The notes: generated by a model from the letters alone, not told the origin. Positions 34,316 to 43,226 are shown, counted from the stretch's first letter. The stretch is DNA of 64,000 bases from Verrucomicrobiota bacterium (GCA_020630975.1 JAHDID010000012.1:66541-130540); one strand, 5' to 3'. Program-made: numbers and translations.

Positions 34316-35209
34316 ATGAATGAAACTCTCCAGCAGATCATCAGTAAATCGAAGGACTCCGTAGCCGTGGTGGACGAGCTTCGTAAAGCTGGTCTGAGCA
34401 TCGTAACCGGTAAGATCGGTCAGTTGCCGCTTTTGCATGCGCTAACTGCTGGCCAGTCCGAGGGGCAGGCGTATGACGAGACGCATTATCTGCTCGTACC
34501 CGCTGTCGAGGCAGACTGTGGGTATGCCTTGTTTACCAAACGCCTAATCCCAGCTGGCGAGGGTGCCAACAATTCGCTGCCAAAGCGGAGAGTCTTTCAC
34601 GTGCCGAATGAGTCCACTTGCGAGGTGTTGGTGGATTTGTTGACTCTGGAGAAGAGGGGCGAGATACAGGCTAGAAAAAGCTCGACTGGGTTTGAGCTGG
34701 CGGATCGGCTCGATCACTTGGCCGAGGGTATCGACAAAGAGGCGGGCAATCTCTCTGGTGGCTTGCTGTTGATCGGCGGTGCGGTTGCGTTTTTCAATCC
34801 GCTGCTAGGCATCGGCATCGCTCTAAATTCTATCGTGCCAGCCGTCGGTAGTAAGATCGCTCAGTCTGGCACCTCATTGGTAGCCGACAAGCTACGGGAT
34901 TGGAATGCAAAAACCCACCGGGCAGAGATCGACAAAAAAGCCAAGCAAGAGGTGAAGCGGCTAAAAGCGGATGTGTATGAGAATCCGATTCTCAAATCGA
35001 TCGATGCGCTGCTATCGAATGTTGAGCCAGAGTATGATCCTTTCGTCTCGCTCGGTAACCCGGTGGATCATTTCTCGGAGTTGGCGCGGCTTGCTATCAC
35101 CAGCGAGGCCGTACGATCGGTGTATGGAAAAACCGACCTCCCAGAATCTATATTCACCCAATGGGTAAGCCATGTGGGAGAACTGGATGTGGGTGCTGGA
35201 ACTGTGTGA
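34316..35209 (+). CDS. Membrane-associated protein of unknown function, divergent from the LRR-kinase gene
   Basis: A 297-residue protein. An N-terminal soluble domain (~1-140: VVDELRKAGLSIVTGKIG, DETHYLLVPAVEADCGYALFTKR) precedes a Gly-rich hydrophobic segment (~146-180, GNLSGGLLLIGGAVAFFNPLLGIGIALNSIVPAVG) that could insert in or cross a membrane twice, then a charged helical C-terminus. I do not recognise it. The hydrophobic Gly-rich centre recalls membrane-active effector proteins, but this is only a pattern. Its 3' end overlaps the convergent acyltransferase frame by 142 bases. The LRR-kinase gene starts 17 bases away. Confidence 0.6.
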   Translation: MNETLQQIISKSKDSVAVVDELRKAGLSIVTGKIGQLPLLHALTAGQSEGQAYDETHYLLVPAVEADCGYALFTKRLIPAGEGANNSLPKRRVFHVPNESTCEVLVDLLTLEKRGEIQARKSSTGFELADRLDHLAEGIDKEAGNLSGGLLLIGGAVAFFNPLLGIGIALNSIVPAVGSKIAQSGTSLVADKLRDWNAKTHRAEIDKKAKQEVKRLKADVYENPILKSIDALLSNVEPEYDPFVSLGNPVDHFSELARLAITSEAVRSVYGKTDLPESIFTQWVSHVGELDVGAGTV

Positions 35210-36381
35210 GATGAGGTTCTGAATTTTTTTGCGTAGGCTAAAGTGGTAAACGAAAGCTGTAGGAAAACGATAAGAGGGGCTATGACGTAAGCTAGTGCGA
35301 TGCGAGTTGCCTTTTGGGATTCCCCCGCGCGACTGATACCGAGAAAAGGATGAAGCCAACGTACCGGACGGATAATGAAGTGATACACCGCTAGACAAAG
35401 CCCTAGCGTGAGGACGATATGTAGGAGGAAAGTCAGCCCTGCGGGTAGCTGCCACGGGTAGATGAGCAAGGCTACCGACTGCTGTGCCAGCATGTGGATG
35501 ATGTATATGGGAAATACAGCACTATTGAGATACGCAAAAATCGGTAGTGGCCTACGTAGGAAGAGCGACCCGTAGCCGATAAAAGCCAGCATCCACATCG
35601 CACTTTCGACTGCTGTAGTGGCAGGCCCTGTCGGTAGCCAATCGATATCGATAAACTCTTTGCGCACGAGGTAGAGCGCGGCAGCGATCGGCAGGGCGAT
35701 ATGGCAACTCCTCCTGATACTCGACCAAAACTTGTCCCCTGTACTGAGTAGTAGAAAACCAACCAAGTAACAGATGAACCCATACACAGGGCGAAACGGA
35801 AAGAAGGCGAATAGCTTGGTATCGAAGACTAGAGTCTCTACCACCAGAGGAACGGCTAACACAAGAAATAGAGACACAGGGAGTGTCGCGCGGAGGCCGC
35901 GGATCAGAATATTCTCAGGGCGTTTTTTTACCCAGCAGATCAGCGGTAAGGCGAGCACCGTGTAAGTGATTAGATTTTGCACAAACCACAGGTGCCCCGG
36001 GTTTGGCTGGTAGCGCCATGGCCGATCGTGAAATAACGAATACAGTACTGGCGAGAGTGGCCCGATGATAAACGTAACCACCAGCAGGGGGAGCACTAGG
36101 CGCATCATCCGATCGAGGTAGGTCTCGCCCACGCTACGCCGCCTCAGCACCAGGTGCAGGGCCATCCCTGAGATGAAGAACAGCACCGGGATGCGCCAGA
36201 TGTTTAGCGCATCGCCTACGAACCACCACTGCTCTAAAGACAGCTCATAGCGAATGAACCTGAGCTTGTCGGCAAACGGCTGATAGGCGGCGAAGATGTG
36301 GTAAACAATGAGCAGCACTAATGCAATCGACCGCAGAGCATCGATCTCGTGGTAGCGCGGTGTAGGCGGTGTGTTGCTCAT
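35068..36381 (-). CDS. Acyltransferase 3 family membrane protein
   Basis: A 437-residue membrane protein with about ten transmembrane helices. It starts with the family signature YHEIDALRSIALVLLIVYHIFAAY and continues ALNIWRIPVLFFISGMALHLVLRRRSV with the conserved Arg-rich loop. Members transfer acyl groups to sugars, peptidoglycan or antibiotics (OafA, OpgC-like). The last ~50 residues, after the final helix (LQLSFTTLAYAKKF), have no family counterpart and run antisense to the end of the 34316 gene. The true stop may be earlier lost or the overlap may be real. Confidence 0.85.
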   Translation of the reverse strand: MSNTPPTPRYHEIDALRSIALVLLIVYHIFAAYQPFADKLRFIRYELSLEQWWFVGDALNIWRIPVLFFISGMALHLVLRRRSVGETYLDRMMRLVLPLLVVTFIIGPLSPVLYSLFHDRPWRYQPNPGHLWFVQNLITYTVLALPLICWVKKRPENILIRGLRATLPVSLFLVLAVPLVVETLVFDTKLFAFFPFRPVYGFICYLVGFLLLSTGDKFWSSIRRSCHIALPIAAALYLVRKEFIDIDWLPTGPATTAVESAMWMLAFIGYGSLFLRRPLPIFAYLNSAVFPIYIIHMLAQQSVALLIYPWQLPAGLTFLLHIVLTLGLCLAVYHFIIRPVRWLHPFLGISRAGESQKATRIALAYVIAPLIVFLQLSFTTLAYAKKFRTSSHTVPAPTSSSPTWLTHWVNIDSGRSVFPYTDRTASLVIASRANSEK

Positions 36382-36392
36382 CGCCTAATAGT

Positions 36393-36430
36393 AAAAACCG
36401 GTCTAGCTGATGATAGCAAGACCGGTTTTT
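36393..36430 (-). terminator. Intrinsic terminator after the copper-domain dehydrogenase
   Basis: AAAAACCGGTCT (36393-36404) and AGACCGGTTTTT (36419-36430) form a 12-bp stem with a 14-base loop and T-runs on both strands. On the minus strand it follows the 36470 stop, past the dispersed repeat, and should end that transcript before the acyltransferase gene. Confidence 0.88.
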
Positions 36431-36465
36431 CAATAGGGTACAATTTTTATTCAATAGGGTACAAT
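36429..36465. repeat. Dispersed tandem repeat, copy 3
   Basis: Two perfect copies of TTCAATAGGGTACAAT begin at 36429 and 36450 (period 21), followed by CGATC as in copy 2. It lies between the stop of the copper-domain dehydrogenase and its terminator, and overlaps the terminator arm by two bases. Confidence 0.85.
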
Positions 36466-36469
36466 CGAT

Positions 36470-39370
36470 CTAGCGGATCGAAAACGTGCCCTGCATGACC
36501 ATACCGTGCCCTGGGTAGGTACAGATGAAGATGTAGTCGCCAGACTCTGCCGGAGCGGTGTAGTAGAGGGTGTATTTTTTGCCCGGCGAGATCTGCGGTG
36601 TCGAGGCTAGCATCTCGGGTATCTCAGGGATGTAGTTTTTCGCCATGCCCTCGGCGCCCATGCCGATGGCAGCGGCGACTACGGTCTGCGCCGAGCCGGG
36701 TGCGATCACGGCGAGGTTGTGCATCATGCCTGTCGGATCGTCGTTGATGAACTCGATTGCGAGCTTCTCGCCGGTCTTGGCTTCGATTTTGTCGGTGTTG
36801 AACTTGAGGCCGGGTAGCACACCTACCTTGATGACTCGAGCGTCTTCGAAGCCCTCTGGTACGAGGCGGGCAGCCTGCTTGCTCAGCTCTGTTAGCTGCG
36901 CGCGCTGGGACTCGTCGGGCACTTTAGCGAGTGCTTCTTTGCGGATGTTCTCGATGAAGCCCTGAAAACTAGCGCCGCCTTTTAGGTTTTGTGCCTTGGC
37001 AAACCAAGTGAAATACTCGCGGCGAAGCTCATCGGTCCAGCCTTTGGTCATATTGCGAAGTACGTAGGCGTACCAGAGCTGCTCCGATTGTGGGTTGGAG
37101 GTCTTGCTCTGGGCGAAGGTACCTCCCATGCGGTGGCGTTTGAGTAGCTCGTCCGAGGCTTTCACCGTGTTATTGGCGATGGCCTCCTGATTGAGCATCG
37201 GGATGGTCTTTGCCACCACTTCTGGCGCGTCGAGTGCGGTCAGGGTGTAGCAGAGCTCGCGGTTGAGTCGCGGATCACTATTCGGGTAAAGCGGCGAAAG
37301 GATCTGGCTTAGAGCCTCTTTTGCATCGGCGGGTGGTTGGCCCATGCGGATGGCGGATAGGCCATAGATCCGTAGGGCCTCCAGCTTTTGCTCGGCTGTG
37401 GTGGATGCCTGTAGAATGCGGTTCAGCCGTAGCAGTAGGGCCGACTGGTGCTCTGGTCCGCCTTGGCGAGCCAGCGCTAGGAGCACAGAGAGTGTGGCGG
37501 AGGCATCGCGCCCAGTGGCACGCTGAGCCCAGCTATCTACTGGCTGGTGCTCGAGTACCAAGCGAGCGGCGTAGCGCACAAAGCGATCGCTGTGACCGAG
37601 GTGTGGCCAAGCGGCATCGACAGCGCCAGCCTTCTGCATATGATAGCTCTCTAGCTCGTGGCGGAGAGTGCGTAGCTCAGCACCATCGCCAGCAGCAGCT
37701 GAGGCAGGGGCCGTGGACTCTGAGCCGGTGTAGCTGACCCGGTAGATGGCCGAGTTGTTGCCGCGGCCGCCTTCGGCGAAATACATGTTACCATCAGGAG
37801 AGATCACCCCATCGGTGAGGTAGAGTGGTGCACCGGTGACGAATTCCTCTTTCTCCAGACTGTAGCTAGAGCCATTGGCTTTCTGATGGAGGGCGTACAT
37901 GGTGCCATAGGTCCAGTCGAAGGCGTAGATGGCATTCTGGTACTTGGCAGGAAACTTAGCACCGAGGCCAGAGACGACACCGGTGGGAGAGCCTGGTCCC
38001 ACATCGAGAGCAGGAGGCAGCACATCGGGATGCCAAGTGGGAAATTTGCCACTCCCTGTGCGCCAGCCAAACTCGGCACCACTGGTGACATGATAGATAC
38101 GGGTAGGGCGGTACCATGGGGTGCCTAGATCCCACTCCATATCGGAGTCGTAGGCGAATAGCTCGCCATGGGCATTGAAAGCGGCATCGTATTCATTGCG
38201 GAAGCCTGCAGCGACTAGCTCCCACTTTTTGCCATCGAGATCGGTGCGGGCGATCCAGCCGCCAGGTGCTTTGATCGATTTGGCGTGGCCGCGGGCATCC
38301 ATCATGGCCGGGAGTAGCTGGTCCTCACCATAGTTGGTCGGCACGCGCGAGGTCTCCACCTCTGGGCGTTTGCTGTAGTTGCCGGCTACTAAGTAGATGC
38401 TCTCACCATCGGGAGACAGTACGACGCCATGGATACCGTGCTCGCCACCGGGGCCTGCCTGACGTAGGACCTCGGCTTTGTCGAGCAGGTCGTCGCCATC
38501 GCTATCGGTCACGCGCACTAGGCCGCTGGCCGGTTTGCCGCCATTCACACCAGCGTAGAGAGCACCTCGGTGCCAGAGTAGGCCTTGAGCGTGAGTCAGC
38601 TCGACTGGCATCTTTTCGACTTTAGGACCTTCACCCCCGAGGGTGATTCGGAATAGACCTTTGTCCTGCTGATCGCAGCAGTACAGACGGCCTTTGTCGT
38701 CGACACCCATAGACACCCACGATCCCTGGGTGCTTTTGTCGACGGTGTAGACCTTTTCGAGCGTGAATCCCCCTGGGTGGACCTTGGCTTCGGCGCTGAT
38801 CGTTTGCGGCTGCGGCTGCGCTTGATTTTGACCCGGAGCAGCGGCTCTGGCGAGGATATTGCCCCACGGCCCATCGCCCAGCTTGCCACGCACAGAGGCG
38901 GCCGTCCAGCTGGCTGGCTCGATACTTGGGGCTAGCCAGTCTTCGGTTTGATTCAGATTCGCCATCCAAGAGGCATCAGAGACTAGGCGCTGGGTAGTGC
39001 CATCTTTATTGGTCACTACCAGTTCGGCGATGAGACCCGCTATGCCGCCCGCGTTGCCTGCTTTTATGGAGATCACGTTGTCGCCATTGCTGACATGTTT
39101 GGTCAGGTCATAGCGAGTCGGTTTTTCCCAGGCGGTGCTGCTGCCGAATTTCTTACCATTCAGGTAGCCTTCGTAGGAGTTGTCGCAGGTGATCTTGAGG
39201 ATGGCAGACTTGGCAGCTCCTCTCTGAGTCCATTGCCGGTGGAAGTAGACTGTATTGGGATTTTCCTTACCGATCCAGATCCATTTGGGGACCGCGGTTG
39301 GTTCGTTGGCAGGTGAGATACCCGCGACGAGGCTCAGGAGGCTGAGAATGCTGAAAATATAGCGCTTCAT
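36470..39370 (-). CDS. Exported propeller dehydrogenase-like protein with azurin-like copper domain
   Basis: A 966-residue exported protein. An N-terminal galactose-binding-like module (~28-165, PKWIWIGKENPNTVYFHRQW) is followed by a beta-propeller (~195-560) of the sorbosone/PVC dehydrogenase type, a helical HEAT-like region (~570-840), and a C-terminal type 1 copper domain. Copper ligands have exact azurin spacing: His884 (MMHNLAV), Cys950, His955 and Met959. No CxxCH haem is present, so the copper site probably replaces the cytochrome module seen in the gene at 891 as electron acceptor. Substrate unknown. Ends at a dispersed repeat and a terminator. Confidence 0.88.
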   Translation of the reverse strand: MKRYIFSILSLLSLVAGISPANEPTAVPKWIWIGKENPNTVYFHRQWTQRGAAKSAILKITCDNSYEGYLNGKKFGSSTAWEKPTRYDLTKHVSNGDNVISIKAGNAGGIAGLIAELVVTNKDGTTQRLVSDASWMANLNQTEDWLAPSIEPASWTAASVRGKLGDGPWGNILARAAAPGQNQAQPQPQTISAEAKVHPGGFTLEKVYTVDKSTQGSWVSMGVDDKGRLYCCDQQDKGLFRITLGGEGPKVEKMPVELTHAQGLLWHRGALYAGVNGGKPASGLVRVTDSDGDDLLDKAEVLRQAGPGGEHGIHGVVLSPDGESIYLVAGNYSKRPEVETSRVPTNYGEDQLLPAMMDARGHAKSIKAPGGWIARTDLDGKKWELVAAGFRNEYDAAFNAHGELFAYDSDMEWDLGTPWYRPTRIYHVTSGAEFGWRTGSGKFPTWHPDVLPPALDVGPGSPTGVVSGLGAKFPAKYQNAIYAFDWTYGTMYALHQKANGSSYSLEKEEFVTGAPLYLTDGVISPDGNMYFAEGGRGNNSAIYRVSYTGSESTAPASAAAGDGAELRTLRHELESYHMQKAGAVDAAWPHLGHSDRFVRYAARLVLEHQPVDSWAQRATGRDASATLSVLLALARQGGPEHQSALLLRLNRILQASTTAEQKLEALRIYGLSAIRMGQPPADAKEALSQILSPLYPNSDPRLNRELCYTLTALDAPEVVAKTIPMLNQEAIANNTVKASDELLKRHRMGGTFAQSKTSNPQSEQLWYAYVLRNMTKGWTDELRREYFTWFAKAQNLKGGASFQGFIENIRKEALAKVPDESQRAQLTELSKQAARLVPEGFEDARVIKVGVLPGLKFNTDKIEAKTGEKLAIEFINDDPTGMMHNLAVIAPGSAQTVVAAAIGMGAEGMAKNYIPEIPEMLASTPQISPGKKYTLYYTAPAESGDYIFICTYPGHGMVMQGTFSIR

Positions 39371-39549
39371 AAAAATCGAACCGGGAATTTAGTGAATTTT
39401 TGAGGGGAGGAAAGGGCCATCATCAGGTGCGGCTTTTGTGGAATCTTCTGCGTAAGGAACATTTCAGTTCCATCGTCGTTAGGCGTTCGAGTTGAGGAGA
39501 ATGGGGTGTGGATCTATAAACAGTCCCAAAGCTAAGAAGAACTTGTTTT

Positions 39550-39563
39550 ACAATAATTATTGT
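39550..39563 (+). promoter_or_regulatory. AT-rich palindrome upstream of the OmpA-like gene
   Basis: ACAATAATTATTGT is a perfect 14-bp palindrome in AT-rich promoter DNA, about 54 bases before the start of the OmpA-like gene and followed by T-rich sequence. It could be an operator; no factor is recognised. Confidence 0.35.
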
Positions 39564-39616
39564 TTTTATAATTAAATAAGCGAGATTGTCCCGGTTATTT
39601 CAATCCCCGTCATTTG

Positions 39617-40666
39617 ATGAATGTCTTCAAACTCTCAGTGCTTGCTACGGTTGTATTCACAACCCTGCCGCTGTGTGCACTAGAGAAGACTGACCTCACT
39701 TCCGATCTGATCCTAGCTAGGATCTCTCAAGACAGTCCGTTTCCGAAAGACAATTACAGGCGCTATTCTCGGAAGTTGGTGAAGACGCTGATGATGCTGG
39801 ATGAGGATCAGATTCGCCGTGTTTTTAATCCCCCTGCAGGTACTCAATTGACCAACGGTGGGCTTAGCGGCTCCAGTTCTTTTGCGGGCGGAGTGACTGC
39901 AGGAGGTTCAGGAGGTGCGGGCGCTAGTGGTGGTTCTGGAATGGTAGGGGCCAGTGGGATAGGTGGTAGTGGCGCGAGTGGAGGTAGTGCAACTGCTAGT
40001 GGGAGTGGCGGCGGTAGTGCAACTGGCAGTGGTAGCGGTAGTGCAACTGGTAGTGGCGGCGGTAGTGCAACTGCTGGCGGTGGAGGCGCGTCTGGCGATG
40101 GATTAGATCCTTTTCGCAAGAAGGCCAATATTTCTGCCACTCAACCTATTACTACCATTGAACCTATTCCTACCATTGAACCTAACTCAAGTCTCTCAAG
40201 TCGTGTGGGTTGGGAGGGAGAACCACCCAGTCCTATTAATCCCGGAGATGATGATCCAACTGATGATGGGGTAGAGGAACCTGGTCCCAGAGATGATGAA
40301 CCAACTGATGGTGGGGTAGAGGAACCCGACCCCGGAGAGGCGATTCAAGGTGAAAAACTTAATGAGAAACTCGAGCTCGGGCCCATTCTGTTTCGAAATG
40401 GTAGCGCCCAAATCTTAACCCGTTCGAAACCAGAAGTAAGAAAACTTGCCGATTATTTGGAAAGGTATCCGGATGTGAGGATTCACATCACCGGGCATAC
40501 TTTGGATGATTTGCCTCGCCTCTCTCGCGACCGAGCTCGCGCTGTCTGGCTGAAACTGATGGATCACGGTATATCCAATTGGCGTATGACTTTCGAAGGC
40601 AAGAGCAACAGTGTCCGGCCTCCAAGAGGTGCGGAGCCTCGTCGAGTCGAGATCACCGTGCGCTAG
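39617..40666 (+). CDS. OmpA-like protein with Gly/Ser/Ala repeats and acidic duplicated segment
   Basis: A 349-residue exported protein (signal ~1-20; ATG 39617 preferred to an adjacent TTG). After a short N-terminal domain comes a low-complexity Gly/Ser/Ala tract (~95-160) built of GSATGSG-type units, then short IEP repeats, then an acidic segment made by a 45-bp tandem duplication (40245-40334, DDPTDDGVEEP units). The C-terminal ~100 residues are OmpA-like: ILFRNGSAQILTRSKPEVRKLADYL, HITGHTLDD and LSRDRARAVWLKLMDHGI; such domains bind peptidoglycan. It overlaps the convergent gene at 40663 by 4 bases (shared CTAG). Probably an envelope protein bound to the wall. Confidence 0.8.
   Translation: MNVFKLSVLATVVFTTLPLCALEKTDLTSDLILARISQDSPFPKDNYRRYSRKLVKTLMMLDEDQIRRVFNPPAGTQLTNGGLSGSSSFAGGVTAGGSGGAGASGGSGMVGASGIGGSGASGGSATASGSGGGSATGSGSGSATGSGGGSATAGGGGASGDGLDPFRKKANISATQPITTIEPIPTIEPNSSLSSRVGWEGEPPSPINPGDDDPTDDGVEEPGPRDDEPTDGGVEEPDPGEAIQGEKLNEKLELGPILFRNGSAQILTRSKPEVRKLADYLERYPDVRIHITGHTLDDLPRLSRDRARAVWLKLMDHGISNWRMTFEGKSNSVRPPRGAEPRRVEITVR
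40014..40085 (+). repeat. Tandem repeat in the OmpA-like gene
   Basis: Imperfect in-frame units beginning AGTGCAACTG, 24-30 bases long, encode the Gly/Ser/Ala tract. Units in multiples of 3 can expand or contract without frameshift. A separate 45-bp duplication lies at 40245-40334. Confidence 0.7.
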
Positions 40667-41394
40667 TACCCGCCGGGAGAGGGGCTATCGGTGAGCCCCA
40701 CAGGCCGGAAGATCCACTGATTCCAAAACTGGCTGACATCACCTTCCGCGAGGAGCGTGTCGGTACCATAGATCAGTAGAAAGCCAATCAGTGCAGCGAA
40801 AAACAGGTGGCCGATGAATATGAAGAAGCCGCGAAAGAAGGTGGTCTTGTAAATGGCTGAGATATAAAGCGACATGACCAGCGTGGCGATCAGTGCACCA
40901 AGCACGATAAACATGGTGCCATTGCCACTGCTTTTCGATGCAAAGATCATATAGCAAATGAGCAGGATAGCGCCAGCGATCCAGCTGCCGATGAAGGCCC
41001 CGATCGCACTGAAGGGATTGAAGCGCTTGGCAATGAACAGACCTGCCAGCCACATACCGACGATCAGCAAAATGATGGGCGAGCCTAGGTAGATACCGAC
41101 CAAAGTCATCTGCTCCTTGCTCCAGATACGGCCTTTGGGGTAGCTCTGGAAAAACTTCGGTGAGACTAGAAGCATGCGGGCGCTTTTGTAGTCGAGATCG
41201 AGGGTTTTGTAGGCTGCTCGAGCCTGGGTATCCATGTTTTCCAGGGTCACCATCTTATTCTCATAGTCAAAGCTGGAGACGCTGGCTTTGATGGTCTGGC
41301 CATCGTAGGTGCGCCAAGTGGCTGCGGTGGAGGTGCCGCCAAAGATCAGCAGAAATAAGCAGGCGGAAAAGAAGATAGATCGTGGTGAGCCCAT
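40663..41394 (-). CDS. Membrane protein with N-terminal SH3-like (SHD1-type) domain
   Basis: A 243-residue protein: signal or first helix (~1-24), a small beta domain (~28-75, RTYDGQTIKASVSSFDYENKMVTLEN) like the SLA1-homology domain common in PVC exported proteins, then four transmembrane helices (~90-215). Function unknown. It is 49 bases downstream of gpsA on the same strand, so it probably shares the plsY-gpsA transcript. Its stop overlaps the convergent OmpA-like stop. Confidence 0.7.
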   Translation of the reverse strand: MGSPRSIFFSACLFLLIFGGTSTAATWRTYDGQTIKASVSSFDYENKMVTLENMDTQARAAYKTLDLDYKSARMLLVSPKFFQSYPKGRIWSKEQMTLVGIYLGSPIILLIVGMWLAGLFIAKRFNPFSAIGAFIGSWIAGAILLICYMIFASKSSGNGTMFIVLGALIATLVMSLYISAIYKTTFFRGFFIFIGHLFFAALIGFLLIYGTDTLLAEGDVSQFWNQWIFRPVGLTDSPSPGGY

Positions 41395-41443
41395 GCGGAG
41401 CAGGCGTGTGTAGCGCGTTCGGAGTTAATGTTTGGTGTGTGTG

Positions 41444-42445
41444 CTAGTCGCTCTCGCTTCGGGGATTGCGGCTCAGTAGTTCTTGGAGTGCTTGGCCGCA
41501 GGGTTTGCCCTCATAGAGCGCAGCATAGGTTTCATCGATCAGAGGAGTGCGCACGTCAAGTTTTCGCGCCAATTCATAGACATTTTTGGCGTTTGGCACC
41601 CCTTCTGCCACCTGATTCAGCTCATCGATAGCCTCTTGCAGTGTTTTGCCAGAGCCCAGCAGCCTACCGACACGATTGTTTCGGCTGTGTGTGCTGTAGC
41701 AGGTCACGATGAGATCGCCGATACCGCTCAGGCCCTGAAAGGTCTCTGGTCTACCGCCTAGCTTGATGCCCAGTCGAGTCATCTCGGCGAGCCCACGGGT
41801 GACCAGCGCTGCCTTGGCATTGTCACCGAGCCCTAGGCCATCGGCCGCACCTGCAGCTATCGCGAAAATATTTTTCACCACACCGCCCACCTCGATACCA
41901 GTCACATCTCGACTCGTGTAGGAGCGCAGGTAGGGCAGGGTAAAGATCTGCTGTAGCTGGGCGGATAGCTCGTCGTCCTCGGCACCGACCACAGCGCCAG
42001 TGGCCATGCGTTTGGCCACCTCCTCTGCATGGCTCGGTCCGGATAGGACGGCTACAGGGTTTTTAGGAAAGAAGTCGTGGACAGTCTGGGTCATCAGCTT
42101 GCCGGTGTCGGGCGCGACACCTTTGTTGCAGCTGAGCAGGATAGTTTCTTTTGGTAGACCAGCCTCCTTCAAGCGCTGGAGAGTGTCGGAGACGACCTGA
42201 GAGGGCACGACTAGCAGGATGAGAGGCTTGTCTACCACATCTGCTATATCGAGACTAGCCGTGATCGTCTCTGGGAGCTGGACAACTTTGAGGTAGCGCG
42301 AGTTGGTAGACTTTTGGTTTATCTCGGCAGTTTGCTCTGCGTTTCTCGAGAGTAAGGTCACTCGCTCCAGCCCGCGATCGGCTAAGACCATGGCGAGCGC
42401 AGTGCCCCAGCTACCAGCACCTACTACAGCGGCTTCAGTGATCAT
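41444..42445 (-). CDS. gpsA: Glycerol-3-phosphate dehydrogenase [NAD(P)+]
   Basis: A 333-residue cytosolic enzyme reducing dihydroxyacetone phosphate to sn-glycerol-3-phosphate for phospholipid synthesis. The Rossmann motif VVGAGSWGTALA, AVLSGPSHAEEVA with catalytic Lys region, VGGVVKNIFAIAAGAADGLGLGDNAKAALVTRG and LSGIGDLIVTCYS are all intact. It lies 20 bases after plsY, the enzyme that uses its product, so the two form a functional operon. Confidence 0.97.
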   Translation of the reverse strand: MITEAAVVGAGSWGTALAMVLADRGLERVTLLSRNAEQTAEINQKSTNSRYLKVVQLPETITASLDIADVVDKPLILLVVPSQVVSDTLQRLKEAGLPKETILLSCNKGVAPDTGKLMTQTVHDFFPKNPVAVLSGPSHAEEVAKRMATGAVVGAEDDELSAQLQQIFTLPYLRSYTSRDVTGIEVGGVVKNIFAIAAGAADGLGLGDNAKAALVTRGLAEMTRLGIKLGGRPETFQGLSGIGDLIVTCYSTHSRNNRVGRLLGSGKTLQEAIDELNQVAEGVPNAKNVYELARKLDVRTPLIDETYAALYEGKPCGQALQELLSRNPRSESD

Positions 42446-42465
42446 AATCGTCGGATCCTAGAGTC

Positions 42466-43107
42466 TCAGGATGAGGCTGCTGCTTTCTTGGATTTTTTGG
42501 TGAACTTCGCCTCGGTGCCATTGCGCAGGCGTTGGATATTGCCTCGATGTTTCCACAGCGCTAGAGCACATAGGACTAGCGTGTAGATGAGCACAGGCCA
42601 GTTCCACCTATCGGAAATAATGGCTCGAGTAAACTCCACGATGGGGATCACAGATGCCGCCGCAATCGAGCCGATCGACACGTAGCGAGTGACGAGAAAG
42701 CAAATGATCCAGAGGCTGACGGCGATCAGGAGGGCCCATGGCACGAGAGGCAGCATGGTCCCAGCGGTGGTGGCGATGCCTTTGCCGCCTTTGAACTTCA
42801 GCCAAAAGGTGAAATTGTGCCCGAGGATAGTCGCGATGGCAGTGCCGACGTGGATGATGCCGTCGTTGGAGAAGCCCATGGCGATCGCTACGGGGATGAT
42901 GCCCTTTATGACATCTAGCGCCAGTGTGGTGTAGCCGATCGGCTTACCCAGCGTTCGCAGCACATTGGTTGCACCGATGTTGCCACTACCATGCTCGCGG
43001 ATGTCGATACCCTTGAGCTTGCCAGCGATCCAGCCGATCGGAGTCGAGCCGATCACATAGCCCAGCACGACACAGATCCAAAATGAGACTTCGGTAAATA
43101 CAGACAT
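42466..43107 (-). CDS. plsY: Glycerol-3-phosphate acyltransferase PlsY
   Basis: A 213-residue inner-membrane enzyme using acyl-phosphate to acylate glycerol-3-phosphate, the first step of phospholipid assembly. The three catalytic loops are present: GSTPIGWIAGKLKGIDIREHGSGNIGATNVLRTLGK, HNFTFWLKFKGGKGIATTAG, and ALALWKHRGNIQRLRNGTE. A basic C-terminal tail (KFTKKSKKAAASS) is added. First gene of a minus-strand operon with gpsA. The intergenic region with the divergent gene at 43341 contains an AT palindrome. Confidence 0.96.
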   Translation of the reverse strand: MSVFTEVSFWICVVLGYVIGSTPIGWIAGKLKGIDIREHGSGNIGATNVLRTLGKPIGYTTLALDVIKGIIPVAIAMGFSNDGIIHVGTAIATILGHNFTFWLKFKGGKGIATTAGTMLPLVPWALLIAVSLWIICFLVTRYVSIGSIAAASVIPIVEFTRAIISDRWNWPVLIYTLVLCALALWKHRGNIQRLRNGTEAKFTKKSKKAAASS

Positions 43108-43226
43108 AGCGGTTGGGTCTGATATTGGATGCTGCGCGCTCCGATGTCCAGCAGCATGATCGCTGAAAAATGAGGATTCGGAATCAGTGGAACAAGAGAG
43201 GTTTCAATAAAGCAAATCAAAAGTTC

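Noticed and set aside
39844..40140. Minus-strand Pro/Leu/Ala-rich open frame
   Set aside because: Antisense shadow of the Gly/Ser/Ala repeat of the OmpA-like gene.
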